The position numbers and the translations under genes were made by a program. Positions 45,260 to 54,917 of a DNA stretch of 64,000 bases are shown piece by piece. Source of the stretch: Bacteroidales bacterium (GTDB lineage Bacteria; Bacteroidota; Bacteroidia; Bacteroidales; VadinHA17); contig JANTGF010000001.1 in the NCBI GenBank assembly GCA_024763075.1, positions 1 to 64,000 of the forward strand, written 5' to 3'. The notes under the pieces are model-generated. The model was not told where the DNA came from. It worked only from the letters and a program-made list of their open reading frames with translations, and did not search any database. Position 1 is the first letter of the stretch, and every line of letters starts with the position of its first letter.

Positions 45260-45972
45260 ATGCAAGTTTTAAAAATCTTTATCAGACAGGAGGCGACCTG
45301 AATGGTGTTACATTTGATGTTCAGGGGGCTTTATGGAATGATGCGAATTCTTATATTCTTGAAACTCCCGGGGGACTGATCATGTTTGATTGTGGCTGTG
45401 GCAATACAATGGATCAGATATTCAGAAACATGAAATACTGGGGGCTCTCACCTGAAGATATACGGTATTGCCTGCTAACCCACCCTCATCTGGACCATAC
45501 CGGTGGAGCACATATTTTAAAGGAACGGGGGGTGGAGCTTTTAGCAATTAAGGAAACAGCCGAGGCAGTAGCATCAGGAGATGAACGCTGCTGCGGTTAT
45601 TTATATCATAAAGAAATGGTTCCGGTTTCTGTGGACCGGATTGTATCTGAGAATGAAATACTCGATTTGTTGGGTGTGAAAATTGAAGTGATGCATTTCC
45701 CGGGTCACAGTATGGGTTGTACTGCATATTCCTTTATGCATGAACAGAAGCATATTGTGGTAAGCGGAGATATTATCGGAACCCTTCTTGCAGGAGATTT
45801 TGGCTGGGATGGTTCAATTGATTTTGATAAAAAAAAGTATATTGAATCCTTACGTCGTTTTGCAAAAGTTGATATGGATATTATGCTTCCCGGCCACGGA
45901 CTGATCTATTTTCATAAACCCCAATGGCGGGTTGAAGAGTCTTTGAACAGTGCTTTAATTGAGTGGAGATAA
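45260..45972 (+). CDS. MBL-fold metallo-hydrolase (5' end frameshifted relative to ATG 45260)
   Basis: LLTHPHLDHTGGAHIL; FPGHSMGCTAYS; VVSGDI; LPGHG. Homology-like N-terminus NLYQTGGDLNGVTFDVQGALWNDANSYILETPGGLIMFDCGCG lies in frame upstream of the listed ATG 45382, but ATG 45260 is in another frame. Confidence 0.8.
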
Positions 45973-46027
45973 GGTTTCGTTTTTTGAATCGTAATTATGA
46001 GGAGTGTCTTTTTTAATGATGGCAAAT

Positions 46028-46786
46028 CTATTTAAGTTTAAAATTTCTTAATTGTTTTGCCATGGAATTTGCAAAAATAAACTCATTTAATTCAGGATTT
46101 TCCGAATGCAGGATCTCTTTATTCACTCCTTCCCAGGATTTCCTGCCGTTGTAGATAAATACCACTTTTTGTCCAATTTCCATCACTGAATTCATGTCAT
46201 GTGTATTGATAATTGTAGTGGTTTTAAATTCTTGCGTAATTTCATGAATCAGATGATCGATTACCGTTGAGGTTTTAGGATCAAGGCCTGAGTTAGGCTC
46301 ATCACAGAATAAATATTCAGGATTTAATACAATAGCTCTGGCAAGAGCTACTCTTTTTTGCATACCACCACTTATCTCGGAAGGAAACGAATGGTTCGAA
46401 TTAATAATGTTTACTCTTTTTAAACAGAAATTTACCCTGTCCAGTTTTTCTTCAAAAGACATATTTGTAAACATGTTAAGAGGGTACATAACATTTTCTT
46501 CCACTGTTTCGGAGTCAAAAAGAGCACCACCCTGAAACATCATACCAATTTTCTGGCGAATGGATTTCTTCTCAGAAAAGCTTAACTGGTTAAAAACCAC
46601 ATCATCGTACATAATTGCACCTTCATCCGGGTTATAAAGACCAATAAGACATTTCAGAAAAACTGTTTTTCCGGAGCCGCTTTGGCCTATTATTAAATTT
46701 GTTTTACCTTCTTCAAAACTTACCGAAATATCTTCAAGGACTTTCTTATCACCAAAATATTTTGAAACATTTCTTGCTTCTATCAT
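46028..46786 (-). CDS. mlaF: ABC transporter ATP-binding protein, MlaF-like
   Basis: Walker A IIGQSGSGKT; SGGMQKRVALARAIVLNPEYLFCDEPNSGLDP; adjacent to MlaE-like permease. Confidence 0.88.
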   Translation of the reverse strand: MIEARNVSKYFGDKKVLEDISVSFEEGKTNLIIGQSGSGKTVFLKCLIGLYNPDEGAIMYDDVVFNQLSFSEKKSIRQKIGMMFQGGALFDSETVEENVMYPLNMFTNMSFEEKLDRVNFCLKRVNIINSNHSFPSEISGGMQKRVALARAIVLNPEYLFCDEPNSGLDPKTSTVIDHLIHEITQEFKTTTIINTHDMNSVMEIGQKVVFIYNGRKSWEGVNKEILHSENPELNEFIFANSMAKQLRNFKLK

Positions 46787-47523
46787 GATAATAGTAATTG
46801 AGTAAGTATTACGTTAAAAAGAAGAATAACAACACTGCTGAAAACTACGGCACGTGTACTTGCTTTTCCAACTTCAATAGACCCTCCTGTAACATAATAT
46901 CCATGGAAAGCAGAGATGGAAGTAATAATAAAAGCAAAGAATACAGTCTTTATCAGGGCATAGGTTACATAGTAAGGAATAAAAGCATACTGAATACCGT
47001 AAATAAACTCACTGGATGAAACAACCCCGGTTGATATTACAGCCAGCCAGCCACCTACAAGGCCAACGATAATACTAATGAGAGTTAAAAGTGGATTGAA
47101 TACAACAGCAGCGACAATTTTCGGAAAAATCAGGTAGCTTGCGGAATTAACCCCCATAATTTCCAGGGCATCAATTTGTTCAGTAACCCGCATGGTGCCT
47201 AATTCAGATGCAATGTTGGATCCAACCTTTCCGGCAAGTATCAATGCGATCATTGTTGATGAGAATTCCAGTATCAGTGAATCGCGGCAACCCAGGCCAA
47301 TCAGGTATTTTGGTAAAAGCGGGTTTTCTGTGTTATATGCAGTTTGAAGTGTGACCATAGCCCCCATGAAAACCGAAATGATAATTACAATTCCAATGGA
47401 GTCAATAACCAGGCTTTGAATTTCTTTCAATAGTTGTTTGTAATATACCCGTTTCTTCTCAGGCTGGGCGAAAACCTTTAACAGAAGCATGAAATATTTA
47501 CCAATTTGGCCTAAGATCCTCAT
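46783..47523 (-). CDS. mlaE: ABC transporter permease, MlaE-like
   Basis: VTLQTAYNTENPLLPKYLIGLGCRDSLILEFSSTMIALILAGKVGSNIASELGTMRVTEQIDALEIMGVNSASYLIFPKIVA; ATG 47523 preferred over TTG 47550. Confidence 0.9.
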   Translation of the reverse strand: MRILGQIGKYFMLLLKVFAQPEKKRVYYKQLLKEIQSLVIDSIGIVIIISVFMGAMVTLQTAYNTENPLLPKYLIGLGCRDSLILEFSSTMIALILAGKVGSNIASELGTMRVTEQIDALEIMGVNSASYLIFPKIVAAVVFNPLLTLISIIVGLVGGWLAVISTGVVSSSEFIYGIQYAFIPYYVTYALIKTVFFAFIITSISAFHGYYVTGGSIEVGKASTRAVVFSSVVILLFNVILTQLLLS

Positions 47524-47547
47524 GTTTTTACATTTAAAAAGTTGACT

Positions 47548-47555
47548 CAAAAGTA
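47548..47555 (-). promoter_or_regulatory. putative Bacteroidota -7 box for mlaEF
   Basis: Reverse complement TACTTTTG matches TAnnTTTG, ~25 bp upstream of ATG 47523. Confidence 0.4.
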
Positions 47556-47693
47556 CTAAATATTTAGTAATCGCTGAATTTTTTAGATCAAAGACTACAA
47601 TTTCTTATTAATAAATGAATGAGATTTGAATTAATTTTAGTATATTCAGAATCTAAAAAATAATTTGACCAACAATTAAAAATTTCCAAACAT

Positions 47694-48785
47694 ATGAATA
47701 AAAATAATTTTTGTGTAATAATGGCAGGAGGGGTCGGAAGCCGGTTCTGGCCTTTAAGCCGCTCATCGACCCCCAAGCAATTCCTTGATATTCTGGGCAC
47801 AGGAAAAACCTTATTGCAACAAACATTTGAAAGGTTTTCCAGAGTTTGTCCCGAAGAAAACATCTATATTGTTTCCAATATTGAGTATGAAAATCTGATA
47901 AGGGAACAATTACCCGGCCTGAAAGATTTTCAGATTATGCTTGAACCAATGAGAAAAAACACGGCTCCCTGTATTGCATACGCTAACTACCGGATCAAAC
48001 AAATCAATGAAGCAGCAAATATTATTGTTGCGCCATCGGATCATTTAATTATGAAAGAAGATGAGTTTGCCGGGATACTTCTTGACGGATTGGAATTTGT
48101 GGAAAATAATGATGCGCTTTTAACTCTTGGAATAAAACCTTCCAGGCCTGAAACCGGATATGGATACATCCAGGTTTTAAGTGATCTTATTGACAAAGGA
48201 AATCCAGCATTGAAAAAGGTAAAGACTTTTACTGAAAAACCGGACATTAATCTTGCCAGAGTTTTTGTAAAAAGTGGTGAGTTTTATTGGAATTCGGGAA
48301 TTTTTATCTGGTCGCTTAAATCCATTCAAAATGCTTTTGACAAGTATTTGTCCAATGTTTCTCTGTTATTCAATGAATTAGAAACAGGATTGTCATCCGA
48401 GGATGAAAGTCAGGCTATATTAACTGCATATTCAGATGCCCGAAATATTTCCATTGATTTTGGAATAATGGAGAAAGCAGATAATGTTTATGTGCTTTGT
48501 GCTGATTTTGGCTGGACTGATCTTGGAACATGGAGTTCTTTATATGAGCATTCTGCTAAGGACAAGGCAAAAAATGCTGCTTTGGGTGAGAATATTATGA
48601 CCTACGATACAAAGGGCTGTCTGGTGAGTGTTAAAAGTGATAAGCTTGTGATTTTACAAGGTTTAAAAGAGTATATTGTTGTAGAGACTGACAATGCATT
48701 GTTAATCTGTAAAATGGAGGAGGAACAGAAAATAAAACAGATTGTAAATGATGTTAAAATCAGAAAAGGAGAAAAATACATTTAA
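47694..48785 (+). CDS. manC: mannose-1-phosphate guanylyltransferase
   Basis: VIMAGGVGSRFWPLSRSSTPKQFLDILGTGKTLLQQTFERF; TFTEKPD; FGWTDLGTWSSLYE. Confidence 0.93.
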   Translation: MNKNNFCVIMAGGVGSRFWPLSRSSTPKQFLDILGTGKTLLQQTFERFSRVCPEENIYIVSNIEYENLIREQLPGLKDFQIMLEPMRKNTAPCIAYANYRIKQINEAANIIVAPSDHLIMKEDEFAGILLDGLEFVENNDALLTLGIKPSRPETGYGYIQVLSDLIDKGNPALKKVKTFTEKPDINLARVFVKSGEFYWNSGIFIWSLKSIQNAFDKYLSNVSLLFNELETGLSSEDESQAILTAYSDARNISIDFGIMEKADNVYVLCADFGWTDLGTWSSLYEHSAKDKAKNAALGENIMTYDTKGCLVSVKSDKLVILQGLKEYIVVETDNALLICKMEEEQKIKQIVNDVKIRKGEKYI

Positions 48786-48810
48786 TCCAGGCTTCTTATT
48801 TTGCTGAAAT

Positions 48811-48846
48811 AAAAAACCCCGCTTTACCAGTAAAGCGGGGTTTTTT
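48811..48846. terminator. bidirectional intrinsic terminator between convergent manC and gldN
   Basis: Perfect inverted repeat AAAAAACCCCGCTTTAC-CA-GTAAAGCGGGGTTTTTT with flanking A and T tracts. Confidence 0.93.
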
Positions 48847-48867
48847 AATATATTTTTGGAAATAATT

Positions 48868-49737
48868 TTAATATTCCCAGAGGTCTTGTTCAAAATCAAA
48901 TATAACTTTTTTAATTCTTTCAGATTCCAGCAATGCATTCCGTCCTATTTCATAATCTTTGATTGAACGGTTATCATAAACATTTGATTCAGCCAGAATG
49001 TAACCGTTAAATCTTCTTTGCAGGAACATGTCATCGTAAGATATTCTTTTTGCATCATTAAACCGGTTAAAAGCTCCAAAGTTTGCAAATGCTCTCCTGA
49101 AAGGATCATATTTTATCCAGAACAGTTTTCTTTTTTCGAGGGCATTTGTTTCATTATTTACAGAAATTCTGATGGGACAAATACCCAGTAGCCTTACCTG
49201 AAGTGATGAAAGTTTGCTGTCAAAGTACCAAACTTCCTGTACGATATATTGCTTAACTTCATCAGATCTCACTTCATTTTCAGAAATTTCCCAGACACCA
49301 TTCCCACTTCCATCCAGGTCGGGAACCCATACAGAATCAACACCGGCTCCAAATTTCTTGTTAATTTCAGCCTGGGTAATCTGAACTGTCATGTCATCTC
49401 CTTCGTCTGCATCGTATGCATAAACATTCTCTCCGGATTTAATGGTATTCAGAATAACATCTATCAGACTGTACCAGTCTCCCTTAGGACGTGTAGGATA
49501 ATAAAGGGGCTGATTTACTTTTTCACGGAGGTCAATAAGCCGCCACACTTTTTTAGCCCACATTACATCTGCTTCACGCAGTGGTGGATAGGGCGCAGGA
49601 GCCCTTTGGCCGATTTGCTTGTTATAGATCCATTCTTCACGTTGCTGGTCATTTTGTATGCTCTGTGCCATAAGGCTTTGAGCCAGACTGCCGGCAAGAA
49701 GAATAACGATGGTTAATACACTAATGATCTTTTTCAT
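48868..49737 (-). CDS. gldN: gliding motility / T9SS protein GldN
   Basis: EADVMWAKKVWRLIDLREKVNQPLYYP; WYFDSKLSSLQVRLLGICPI; position after gldM. Confidence 0.92.
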   Translation of the reverse strand: MKKIISVLTIVILLAGSLAQSLMAQSIQNDQQREEWIYNKQIGQRAPAPYPPLREADVMWAKKVWRLIDLREKVNQPLYYPTRPKGDWYSLIDVILNTIKSGENVYAYDADEGDDMTVQITQAEINKKFGAGVDSVWVPDLDGSGNGVWEISENEVRSDEVKQYIVQEVWYFDSKLSSLQVRLLGICPIRISVNNETNALEKRKLFWIKYDPFRRAFANFGAFNRFNDAKRISYDDMFLQRRFNGYILAESNVYDNRSIKDYEIGRNALLESERIKKVIFDFEQDLWEY

Positions 49738-49760
49738 CTTATTTTACTTTAATCAATGAA

Positions 49761-51398
49761 TTATTGAATTTTGAATACTATTGCACCATCCAGTCGGACT
49801 GTCCTTCCATCAGGACCTTTGGCCTTGATATCCTGGATGATTAACTGGTCATTTGGTCTCAGGCGGCTAAAAAGTTTCTTTTGCTCTGATGTAAACATAT
49901 TACTTTTGGCATCCCTATCGATAATAAAACCTTTATCACTGATTGAAACCCGGAAACTTGTAACTGTCCATCGTATGTCAAAGTCAAAATTTTCAAGATC
50001 TGCAGCAACTCCTCTTTGAGCTTTCAATACATTCAGCTTAATCGCACCACCTTTTTTGCCTGCAACCTTAGCAACCGGGGGAGGAACGGGCTTAACCCTG
50101 AAAGTAACCGGTTTGAAAGTTCTTTTCTGCCCGTTTACTTCAGCTGTAACTGTAATATTTGCATTTTTCCCTGCAATTTTTGGTACTACAATATAGCTCC
50201 CTCTGAATTTTTTGGTTTTTCCTTTTCTGATGGTACCGTTTGTCATGCTTACACTGATCTTACTCTGGTCAACACCCGGAACAGAAACATCAACAGGATT
50301 TTGAACACCGGTGTAAAATACATTCATTGCGGTAGGTGAAACTACAACGTTTGGTGCAACCACGGTATATTTTTGTTCGAAAGGATAAATTTGCTCAGAT
50401 CCGTCAGGTGCTTTTATTTTAATTAAACCCCGGAAAGTTTTTTCTCCCAAAGAGGACGCCTGGGCTGCATAATTTCCCATTCCATCTCTGTCAATAGAAA
50501 GTTTTTGTCCGTCACCGATCATTTCATATGATACAGTACCATCTGCTTTTTTAACTTCTTTGTAATTACCAACTACAATGTCAGGTTTGGCTGTAGTATC
50601 CATTGCGGCAATAAAGACCTTTGCTTTAAACTGGTTTCCCTGCATTACATAATTTTGTCCCATAACCTGAGGAACCAGTTTGTTAACACGTATATCTTTT
50701 GCTCCAATCTGGCTGTAAAAGAAATCAAGTGCTTCTGCTTCAGCATTTCTGACATCATTTTGAAGCTTGGATAAAATAGTAACCACAGCAACCAATGGTA
50801 AAGATTGAAAGTTGTGAATTTCCCAAAGTACTTTTTTCCCGTCAAGTTCAGTTACGTCGCTGGTATTCAGACTATTTTCAACAGAATGAGTGGCATTTGG
50901 ATGTCCTTCGCCAATGGAGGCAAGAATAAATTCCCTGTATTCAACAAGCAGGGCTTTCAGATCAAAGGCTTTACCATTGTTGTTTGCACCTATCATTACC
51001 TCTGAAGGAACATTCATTTCATCAATTTTTTTGATTTTTTCAGTATCCAGTTTTCCATCAGTTATTGCTTCGCTATCCTCTCCTTCAGTTTTCTGAACGA
51101 TCTCTATTTTTAATCCCTGGATATAATTGTATAATTCGTTGGAGCGACTTTCAACTTCTTTCGCTTTTTTTACCCAGGGCTCTGCTTTTTTAGGGTTTGC
51201 AATTGATTTTGCAGCAAAATCAGCATATACCGATTTGTTCTTTTGCATGAAATTCTCAGTGGTCCTAACCAGACCTTCATCGACTCTTTTGAAAGCTTCA
51301 ACGGCTTCTTTTGATACATTCAGTGCTAACAAGGCTGTCAGTACCAAATACATCATGCCAATCATCTTTTGTCTCGGAGTCTCTTTTCCGTGAGCCAT
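49761..51398 (-). CDS. gldM: gliding motility / T9SS protein GldM
   Basis: KETPRQKMIGMMYLVLTALLALNVSKEAVEAF TM anchor; QMGNQFKAKVFIAAMDT-type domains. Confidence 0.95.
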   Translation of the reverse strand: MAHGKETPRQKMIGMMYLVLTALLALNVSKEAVEAFKRVDEGLVRTTENFMQKNKSVYADFAAKSIANPKKAEPWVKKAKEVESRSNELYNYIQGLKIEIVQKTEGEDSEAITDGKLDTEKIKKIDEMNVPSEVMIGANNNGKAFDLKALLVEYREFILASIGEGHPNATHSVENSLNTSDVTELDGKKVLWEIHNFQSLPLVAVVTILSKLQNDVRNAEAEALDFFYSQIGAKDIRVNKLVPQVMGQNYVMQGNQFKAKVFIAAMDTTAKPDIVVGNYKEVKKADGTVSYEMIGDGQKLSIDRDGMGNYAAQASSLGEKTFRGLIKIKAPDGSEQIYPFEQKYTVVAPNVVVSPTAMNVFYTGVQNPVDVSVPGVDQSKISVSMTNGTIRKGKTKKFRGSYIVVPKIAGKNANITVTAEVNGQKRTFKPVTFRVKPVPPPVAKVAGKKGGAIKLNVLKAQRGVAADLENFDFDIRWTVTSFRVSISDKGFIIDRDAKSNMFTSEQKKLFSRLRPNDQLIIQDIKAKGPDGRTVRLDGAIVFKIQ

Positions 51399-51460
51399 AG
51401 TTGTTTATCTTTTTATATGGATGTAATACCTTATTTAAAAATTTCTCTTTAACTCTGAAA

Positions 51461-52363
51461 TTATTTATTCATAACATTCATAGCAGCAAGCATATTGCCA
51501 TAAATAGTATTAAGAGCTGAAAGGTTATCACTTAATTTAGTGACTTCTTCTTTGTAGCGCTTGGTATTATCGGCAGAACTTTGCAGATCTTCCATCATGT
51601 TCTGAAGGCCTTCATAAAGGGCTTCAGTATTTTGCAAGTGGTCGTTTGTTCCTTGTAACTGAAGTTCGTATGCAGCATTCAGTGCAGACAAATTCTTATT
51701 TAATGTTTCAAGATGACCGCCATAAGACTTACTTCCGTCCTCAATATGTGAGAATGATTCGGATAAGTTTTGATAACTTGACCCTGATTCAGTAATTAAA
51801 TTTGCTGTCTTTTCATAGGAGTCGGAAAGTTTATCAACAGAATGTTTTAGGCTTTCAGATGATTCTACATAATTCTCAGTATGAGTGTTTATGGTATTTG
51901 CAGCTTTTTGTACACTATCAACGTAGTTGTTGGTTGCAAAAGATGCATCTGAAATATCATTCATCTTTTCTGCAGTATCCGTAAGTTTATTCAGCCCGTT
52001 TCCTAATTTTCTGAATAAATCAGGTGAAATTTCTGCATTTTCAATCAGATTATCAAACTTTTCAAGAGCTGAGGTATTTCCACCAATTGGACGTTTGTAG
52101 GAATCCAGGTCTTCTTCATCTGATAAGCCGGCCAGTTCAGGATAGACCAGGGTCCAGTCAACTTCTTCATGTCTGGGTTCAAAAGCTGAGAAGAAGAAAA
52201 TAATTGCTTCTGTAAGCAGCCCGATTGTAAGAAATGTTCCGGCAAATTGCCAGTGCTGGATTTTAAAAAGGGCTCCAACAATAACAACAGATGCTCCAAA
52301 GCCATATAATTTGGCCATAAAATTTCTCCATCCACTCGTTTGTACAATTTCAGTAAGATTCAT
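51461..52363 (-). CDS. gldL: gliding motility / T9SS protein GldL
   Basis: MAKLYGFGASVVIVGALFKIQHWQFAGTFLTIGLLTEAIIFFFSAFEP. Confidence 0.95.
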   Translation of the reverse strand: MNLTEIVQTSGWRNFMAKLYGFGASVVIVGALFKIQHWQFAGTFLTIGLLTEAIIFFFSAFEPRHEEVDWTLVYPELAGLSDEEDLDSYKRPIGGNTSALEKFDNLIENAEISPDLFRKLGNGLNKLTDTAEKMNDISDASFATNNYVDSVQKAANTINTHTENYVESSESLKHSVDKLSDSYEKTANLITESGSSYQNLSESFSHIEDGSKSYGGHLETLNKNLSALNAAYELQLQGTNDHLQNTEALYEGLQNMMEDLQSSADNTKRYKEEVTKLSDNLSALNTIYGNMLAAMNVMNK

Positions 52364-52415
52364 AGTTTCAATTATTTAACAGATTTTTATTTCAATTATT
52401 TTTAATGTATTTTTA

Positions 52416-53753
52416 TTATTGCAATCCCATATAAGATCTTACATTTCTAAACCCTATATATGATTTTGCAGAATCCTGGTACTCGTAGGAACGGGTACTG
52501 GTTTGGAGGAAATAAGCAACATCTTTCCATGAACCACCACGGATAACTTTTCTTTTCATGATAGCGGGGTCATCAGGAAGGGCATTGTATTGATAATTCG
52601 GGTTGAAATCGTGTGTAAAAATGTAAGAAGATTCATCATAAGAACTTCCGGTCCATTCGGCTACGTTTCCAGACATATCATACAAACCGAATTCATTTGG
52701 TTCATAGGAGGCAACTTTATTTGAAAATAAAGACCCATCATCTACGTAACGTCCACGCAATGGTTTAAAGTTTGCGAGGAAACAACCCTGATCATTTCTT
52801 GTGTACAGGCCACCCCATGGATACATGGAGAAGTCAAGACCACCTCTTGCGGCATGTTCCCATTCTGCCTCTGAAGGGAGCCTGTACTCCTGTACAAAAG
52901 CTTCTCCCTGCTGAGCCAGGAATGTGTTAAGAAACTGAGTTCTCCAGATACTGAAAGCATTTGCCTGTTTCCAGGTTACTCCAACAACCGGATAGTCGTC
53001 AAAAGAAGGATGCCAGAAGTACATATTTGCCTGTGGCTCATTATAAGAGAAAGTGAAGTCTCTGATCCAAACCAATGTATCAGGATAACAATTTACTTCA
53101 TCATGCATAATAAATGCGCTGCGGTCTTTGATGGGGGATTTCTCACCTTTTAAATTATAGACTTCACCATCATATTGTTTGGTTTCAAAATTATATTTAC
53201 TTGATTCTTTGGCTGCCTGCTTCAGGTCTATCCAGAAATAAGAATACATCAGCTTTCTGGTATCAATTTGCTTTTTCCCAAAATACCTTTCTTCTTCAGG
53301 ATAATACATTTCTTCCAGAATATCGGTAATCTCCGGATTATCACGGGTATCTATCTTTGTTTCCCAGTCAATCCTGGGAGGATCAAAGGGGTCTCCGTTT
53401 TCATCCACTTTAAAAAATCCTTCAATCTGGGCATCACCAAGTTTATATCTGATAATGGAATCTCTGACATAATGTACAAACTGGCGGTACTCATTATTCG
53501 TAATCTCTGTTTCATCCATCCAGAAGGCATCAACTGTTACAGTTTTGCTAATGGAGTTCATGCTCCAGGCAACATCCTGGTCACTCGGTCCCATATTAAA
53601 ACTACCCTGTGGAATAAAAATCATTCCGTAAGGATCCGGCTCATACCATTTTTTTCTTCCCTGAACTCCTACGAGTTCGCCATTGTATGAGTTATTTCCA
53701 CAGCTGGCGGCGAGAAAGGTTATTACTAATCCGAAAATCCAAATCTTTTTCAT
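52416..53753 (-). CDS. gldK: gliding motility / T9SS lipoprotein GldK (FGE-sulfatase fold)
   Basis: Lipobox LAASC; MIFIPQGSFNMGPSDQDV; VTWKQANAFSIWR; RLPSEAEWEHAARGGLDFSMYPWGG; GNVAEWTGSSY. Confidence 0.94.
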   Translation of the reverse strand: MKKIWIFGLVITFLAASCGNNSYNGELVGVQGRKKWYEPDPYGMIFIPQGSFNMGPSDQDVAWSMNSISKTVTVDAFWMDETEITNNEYRQFVHYVRDSIIRYKLGDAQIEGFFKVDENGDPFDPPRIDWETKIDTRDNPEITDILEEMYYPEEERYFGKKQIDTRKLMYSYFWIDLKQAAKESSKYNFETKQYDGEVYNLKGEKSPIKDRSAFIMHDEVNCYPDTLVWIRDFTFSYNEPQANMYFWHPSFDDYPVVGVTWKQANAFSIWRTQFLNTFLAQQGEAFVQEYRLPSEAEWEHAARGGLDFSMYPWGGLYTRNDQGCFLANFKPLRGRYVDDGSLFSNKVASYEPNEFGLYDMSGNVAEWTGSSYDESSYIFTHDFNPNYQYNALPDDPAIMKRKVIRGGSWKDVAYFLQTSTRSYEYQDSAKSYIGFRNVRSYMGLQ

Positions 53754-53799
53754 AAGTCCAAATATTTATTCGTGCAATAAGTGCAAAATTTAAAATAAT

Positions 53800-54744
53800 T
53801 TACAAGAATCTAATACTTTTATATTTCTTCGCTGTACGGTCACTGGCAACACTAAAACAATAACTAATCATAAATTCATGGCTTCCAGAAGTACTCTTTA
53901 TTATGTCTGAAGTTGGGAATTCATAAGCGTACCCAAATCTTACTCCATTAAATATCTGCAAACCTATCAAACCTACAACGGCAGATCCTGCTCTATAAGA
54001 AACGCCGCCCCAGAATTTTTTATTGTACGTGACATTTGTATTAAAGGTTATAGAAGATGTCGATCCGTCTGAAATTAGCTGTACCGAAGGTATAATTTCA
54101 AATAAGGGATTGGGCATTTGGAAAATATAACCAGCAGTTAAATAATAATGTCTTTTTAAAAAAGGAGTTCCCTTTGTATACTTAAGTGTAGCTTCATTCA
54201 GGTGTGTTGTTGAAATCCCAACATAAAGAGCATCTGTTTTATAATACAAACCAAAACCCATGTCAAAAACAAAAACGCTTTCATTATTCTCAGGGATTAA
54301 CGGGTCACCTGATGGTTGTTGATGATAATCATCAGTAGGAATGTACCATTCCGGTTCAAGTTTCTGATTCAGAAACCCAAAACTTGCACCAATTCCTAAT
54401 TTGCCGTTTCCAAGGTCCAGCCGGTAAGCATAAGTTGCTGAAATACTCAGATTATTATTAAACCCGGCCTGGTCACTGATAAGGGTTAATCCTACACCAC
54501 TACTGATACCAAATGGCTTAACCGGAGCATTAGCCTGGAAGACGGTGGATGAGGGAGCTCCTTTAAAGCCCACCCATTGCTGACGATTAAGACCTGTAAT
54601 ACAGATCATATCGTTGCTTCCTGCATACCCTGGATTTATAGACATTTGATTATACATATACTGACTAAATATAGGATCTTGTTGTGTTTTACCGGGCAAT
54701 TCTATTACTAAAAAAAGAATTAAAATTAAGGTTTGTTTTTTCAT
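53800..54744 (-). CDS. PorP/SprF family T9SS outer-membrane protein
   Basis: QDPIFSQYMYNQMSINPGYAGSNDMICITGLNRQQWVGFKGAPSSTVFQANAP. Confidence 0.93.
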   Translation of the reverse strand: MKKQTLILILFLVIELPGKTQQDPIFSQYMYNQMSINPGYAGSNDMICITGLNRQQWVGFKGAPSSTVFQANAPVKPFGISSGVGLTLISDQAGFNNNLSISATYAYRLDLGNGKLGIGASFGFLNQKLEPEWYIPTDDYHQQPSGDPLIPENNESVFVFDMGFGLYYKTDALYVGISTTHLNEATLKYTKGTPFLKRHYYLTAGYIFQMPNPLFEIIPSVQLISDGSTSSITFNTNVTYNKKFWGGVSYRAGSAVVGLIGLQIFNGVRFGYAYEFPTSDIIKSTSGSHEFMISYCFSVASDRTAKKYKSIRFL

Positions 54745-54747
54745 ATC

Positions 54748-54799
54748 GCTTATTTTAGCTCAAATCCAATAATAATCAATGTTCGAACGTAAAATAAGC
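54748..54799. promoter_or_regulatory. inverted repeat upstream of the porP/gldKLMN operon
   Basis: GCTTATTTTA (54748-54757) / TAAAATAAGC (54790-54799), with palindrome GTTCGAAC at 54781-54788 between the arms. Confidence 0.35.
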
Positions 54800-54917
54800 A
54801 AAAATATTGTTGCTTTACAAATTTTAAAATTCATCGGTTACAAAATTCCCGGTAACTTCTTTATACATAAAGTTATCTAAAAAGTTACCAAAATTTATGA
54901 GATTTTTTTGATATGAA

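Noticed and set aside
45277-45310. Hairpin CAGG-aggcga-CCTG downstream of the slippery heptamer as a frameshift stimulator
   Set aside because: Only a 4-bp stem; too weak to claim as a stimulatory structure on its own.
46028-47523. mlaFE as an incomplete transporter (no MlaD/MCE gene adjacent)
   Set aside because: Separation of mlaFE from MCE genes is plausible in Bacteroidota; absence from the window is not evidence of novelty.
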